Positions 62,644 through 64,000 of a stretch of DNA of 64,000 nt are shown one piece after another. The notes under the pieces were generated by a model, which was not told the DNA's origin, searched no databases, and saw only the letters and a program-made list of their open reading frames with translations. The translations under genes and the position numbers were made by a program. Position 1 is the stretch's first letter, and each line of letters starts with the position of its first letter. The DNA is from Candidatus Kosakonia sp. 282A-S69 (GTDB lineage: Bacteria > Pseudomonadota > Gammaproteobacteria > Enterobacterales > Enterobacteriaceae), in assembly GCF_029433855.1 (NCBI RefSeq), contig NZ_JAROAU010000003.1, positions 124,001-188,000 on the forward strand, in the 5' to 3' direction.

Positions 62644-62713
62644 ATCATATGATTTTAAAGCTAAAATTTGGTGGCCCCTGTTGGGTTTGAACCAACGACC
62701 AAGCGATTATGAG
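62617..62713. repeat. attR: 97-bp direct repeat overlapping ileX
   Basis: Identical to 53105-53201. It covers the tRNA terminator and the 3' 45 nt of ileX, so the integrated copy restores a complete tRNA gene at this end. Confidence 0.95.
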
Positions 62714-62744
62714 TCGCCTGCTCTAACCACTGAGCTAAGGGGCC
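62669..62744 (-). tRNA. ileX: tRNA-Ile2 (CAU anticodon)
   Basis: A 76-nt tRNA reading GGCCCCTTAGCTCAGTGG at the 5' end and ending GGGGCCACCA with encoded CCA. The anticodon loop CTCATAA gives CAU; with this body and the location next to mug it is the isoleucine tRNA that becomes lysidine-modified to read AUA, not an initiator or elongator Met tRNA. Its 3' part serves as the attachment site of the integrated element. Confidence 0.93.
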
Positions 62745-62870
62745 GTGGCGGTGAATTATAGAGTAACTTATCCTCGCAATCCAGCGGGAATCGCCCGGCT
62801 GATGTTTTTATAAACAGCGCATTTTCAATCTCTTATACTTAAGTTTATCGTTTCTGATCGGGAGTTAAGT

Positions 62871-63377
62871 ATGATCCACGATATTCTGGCGCCGGGACTG
62901 CGCGTCGTGTTTTGTGGCATTAATCCGGGGAAATCCTCTGCCCACACGGGTTTTCATTTTGCGCACCCTGGCAATCGCTTCTGGAAAGTGATCCATCAGG
63001 CCGGCTTTACCGACCAGCAGTTGCGCCCTGAGGATGAGCACCATCTGCTGGACACGCGCTGCGGCATCACCATGCTGGTTCAGCGTCCGACCGTGCAGGC
63101 GACGGAAGTCGGGCTGCATGAGCTGCGCACTGGCGGCAGGGAGCTGGTGCATAAAATAGAAGAGTATCAGCCCGCCGCGCTGGCGGTGCTTGGCAAACAG
63201 GCTTTTGAACAAGCCTTTAGCGTGCGCGGTGCGAAGTGGGGTAAGCAGGAGATAACCATCGGTGTGACGCAAATCTGGGTACTACCCAATCCCAGTGGCC
63301 TGAACCGCGCTTCGCTGGAGAAGCTGGTTGAAGCCTACCGCGAGCTGGATGAGGCGCTGGCAGCGCGTGGGTTGTGA
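62871..63377 (+). CDS. mug: G/U mismatch-specific DNA glycosylase Mug
   Basis: A 168-aa uracil-DNA-glycosylase superfamily enzyme removing uracil and ethenocytosine from mismatches. The catalytic GINPG (Asn18) and the DNA-intercalation loop [20 protein letters not shown] are intact. Neighbours ileX and rpoD are as in E. coli. The start ATG follows GGGAGTTAAGT. Confidence 0.96.
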   Translation: MIHDILAPGLRVVFCGINPGKSSAHTGFHFAHPGNRFWKVIHQAGFTDQQLRPEDEHHLLDTRCGITMLVQRPTVQATEVGLHELRTGGRELVHKIEEYQPAALAVLGKQAFEQAFSVRGAKWGKQEITIGVTQIWVLPNPSGLNRASLEKLVEAYRELDEALAARGL

Positions 63378-63387
63378 ATAACAGGCG

Positions 63388-63416
63388 AAAAAAAGCTCCC
63401 GTCAGGGAGCTTTTTT
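63388..63416. terminator. Bidirectional terminator between mug and rpoD
   Basis: Hairpin AAGCTCCC-gtca-GGGAGCTT with A-tract before and six T after; serves both convergent genes. Confidence 0.9.
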
Positions 63417-63430
63417 ATCTGGCGTGACGA

Positions 63431-64000
63431 TTAATCGTCGAGGAAGCTACGCAGCACTTCAGAGCGGCTCGGGTGGCGCAGTTTGCGCAGCGCCTTCGCT
63501 TCGATCTGACGGATACGTTCGCGGGTAACGTCGAACTGTTTACCTACCTCTTCCAGCGTATGGTCGGTATTCATGTCGATACCGAAACGCATGCGCAGCA
63601 CCTTCGCTTCACGGGCGGTAAGGCCAGCCAGCACATCGTGCGTTGCAGCGCGCAGGCTCTCGGTGGTTGCCGAGTCCAGCGGCAGCTCGAGGGTGGTATC
63701 CTCGATAAAATCACCCAGATGCGAATCTTCATCATCGCCAATTGGCGTTTCCATGGAGATTGGCTCTTTGGCGATCTTCAGCACTTTACGGATCTTATCT
63801 TCCGGCATCAGCATACGCTCAGCCAGCTCTTCCGGCGTCGGCTCGCGACCCATCTCCTGCAGCATCTGGCGAGAGATACGGTTGAGCTTGTTGATCGTCT
63901 CAATCATATGCACCGGAATACGGATGGTGCGCGCCTGATCCGCGATAGAGCGGGTGATCGCCTGACGGATCCACCAGGTGGCATAGGTGGAGAATTTGTA
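63431..64000 (-). CDS. rpoD: RNA polymerase sigma-70 factor RpoD (C-terminal part)
   Basis: The last 189 residues of the housekeeping sigma factor; the 5' part lies beyond the window end, where the frame remains open ([20 protein letters not shown], region 2.4). Regions 3.0-4.2 are complete, with the -35-binding helix-turn-helix [20 protein letters not shown] and the C-terminal end [11 protein letters not shown]. Confidence 0.98.
   Translation of the reverse strand, partial: YKFSTYATWWIRQAITRSIADQARTIRIPVHMIETINKLNRISRQMLQEMGREPTPEELAERMLMPEDKIRKVLKIAKEPISMETPIGDDEDSHLGDFIEDTTLELPLDSATTESLRAATHDVLAGLTAREAKVLRMRFGIDMNTDHTLEEVGKQFDVTRERIRQIEAKALRKLRHPSRSEVLRSFLDD

Larger units (their letters stand above)
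53105..62713. mobile_element. P2/186-like integrative element in ileX with defence-type cargo
   Basis: Bounded by the 97-bp direct repeats. Contents from left: KAP NTPase, P2-type integrase, CI-type repressor, then divergently Cox/Apl-like, CII, Fil-like, two small early proteins, DUF2732 protein and truncated Dam; then a small protein, a LexA-controlled gene, a PIN-like nuclease and a zinc-ribbon protein. No replication initiator, portal, capsid, tail or lysis gene is visible, so it is a deleted prophage or a satellite-like element. The integrase, repressor and att site are intact, so excision with a helper is conceivable. Confidence 0.92.

Overview
The window is a chromosomal segment of an enterobacterium (Enterobacteriaceae; Enterobacter/Kosakonia/Klebsiella-like rather than E. 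coli itself). The evidence is the gene order yhbQ-yhbP-yhbO-yraR-yraQ-dolP-diaA-yraN-lpoA-rsmI, then gar genes-rnpB, yhaL-yhaK-yhaJ-yhaH, yqjG through yqjA, exuR-exuT, uxaCA, sstT-alx-ygjR-ygjP-rlmG-fadH, patA-aer, yqjI-yqjH and ileX-mug-rpoD. This follows E. coli synteny, with protein sequences close to but not identical with the E. coli ones. All product names come from sequence recognition; no database search was run.

Layout. 1-7.7 kb: cell-envelope and housekeeping block (LpoA activator of PBP1A, DolP lipoprotein, DiaA replication regulator, RsmI). 7.9-14.2 kb: complete galactitol operon gatYZABCDR, read leftwards, with TTTCGAAA palindromes at the operon promoter and before gatR. 14.4-20.7 kb: D-galactarate/D-glucarate genes (garD facing garP-garL-garR-garK), ending in the RNase P RNA gene rnpB and three tandem 101-bp repeats. 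21.6-29.1 kb: a class I glutamine amidotransferase, yhaL/K/J/H and the yqj stress and membrane genes down to mzrA-yqjA. 29.4-35.0 kb: hexuronate regulon (exuR, exuT, uxaC-uxaA). 35-44.4 kb: sstT, alx with its manganese/pH riboswitch leader, ygjR, ygjP, rlmG, fadH, patA with a sigma-54 promoter. 44.8-48.4 kb: two chemoreceptors (Aer and a 4-helix-bundle MCP), each with a good sigma-28 promoter. 48.4-49.9 kb: yqjI facing yqjH. 49.9-52.9 kb: a less conserved strip with a J-domain coiled-coil protein, an acyltransferase with a probable CTG start, and two tandem paralogous membrane peptides.

53.1-62.7 kb holds the main accessory feature: a P2/186-type integrative element of about 9.5 kb inserted in the tRNA-Ile2 gene ileX. 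It is bounded by a perfect 97-bp direct repeat that contains the 3' 45 nt of the tRNA and its terminator. It keeps the phage switch (CI-type repressor, Cox/Apl-type protein, CII, Fil-like and small early proteins, P2-type integrase) but has no visible replication, capsid, tail or lysis genes. Its Dam methylase stops just before the DPPY catalytic motif, marking a deletion or a rebuilt satellite-like element. Two AT-rich cargo genes sit near the two ends: a 600-aa KAP-type P-loop NTPase placed directly behind int (third in a probable cI-int-NTPase lysogenic operon) and a 458-aa PIN-like nuclease near the far end. Both are good candidates for phage-defence cargo. A textbook LexA box precedes a 95-aa gene in the place where 186 carries its SOS-controlled antirepressor, and three pairs of TGCGACA repeats with 11-bp phasing lie near the attachment sites as probable integrase arm sites. 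62.8-64 kb returns to the conserved chromosome with mug and the 3' part of rpoD.
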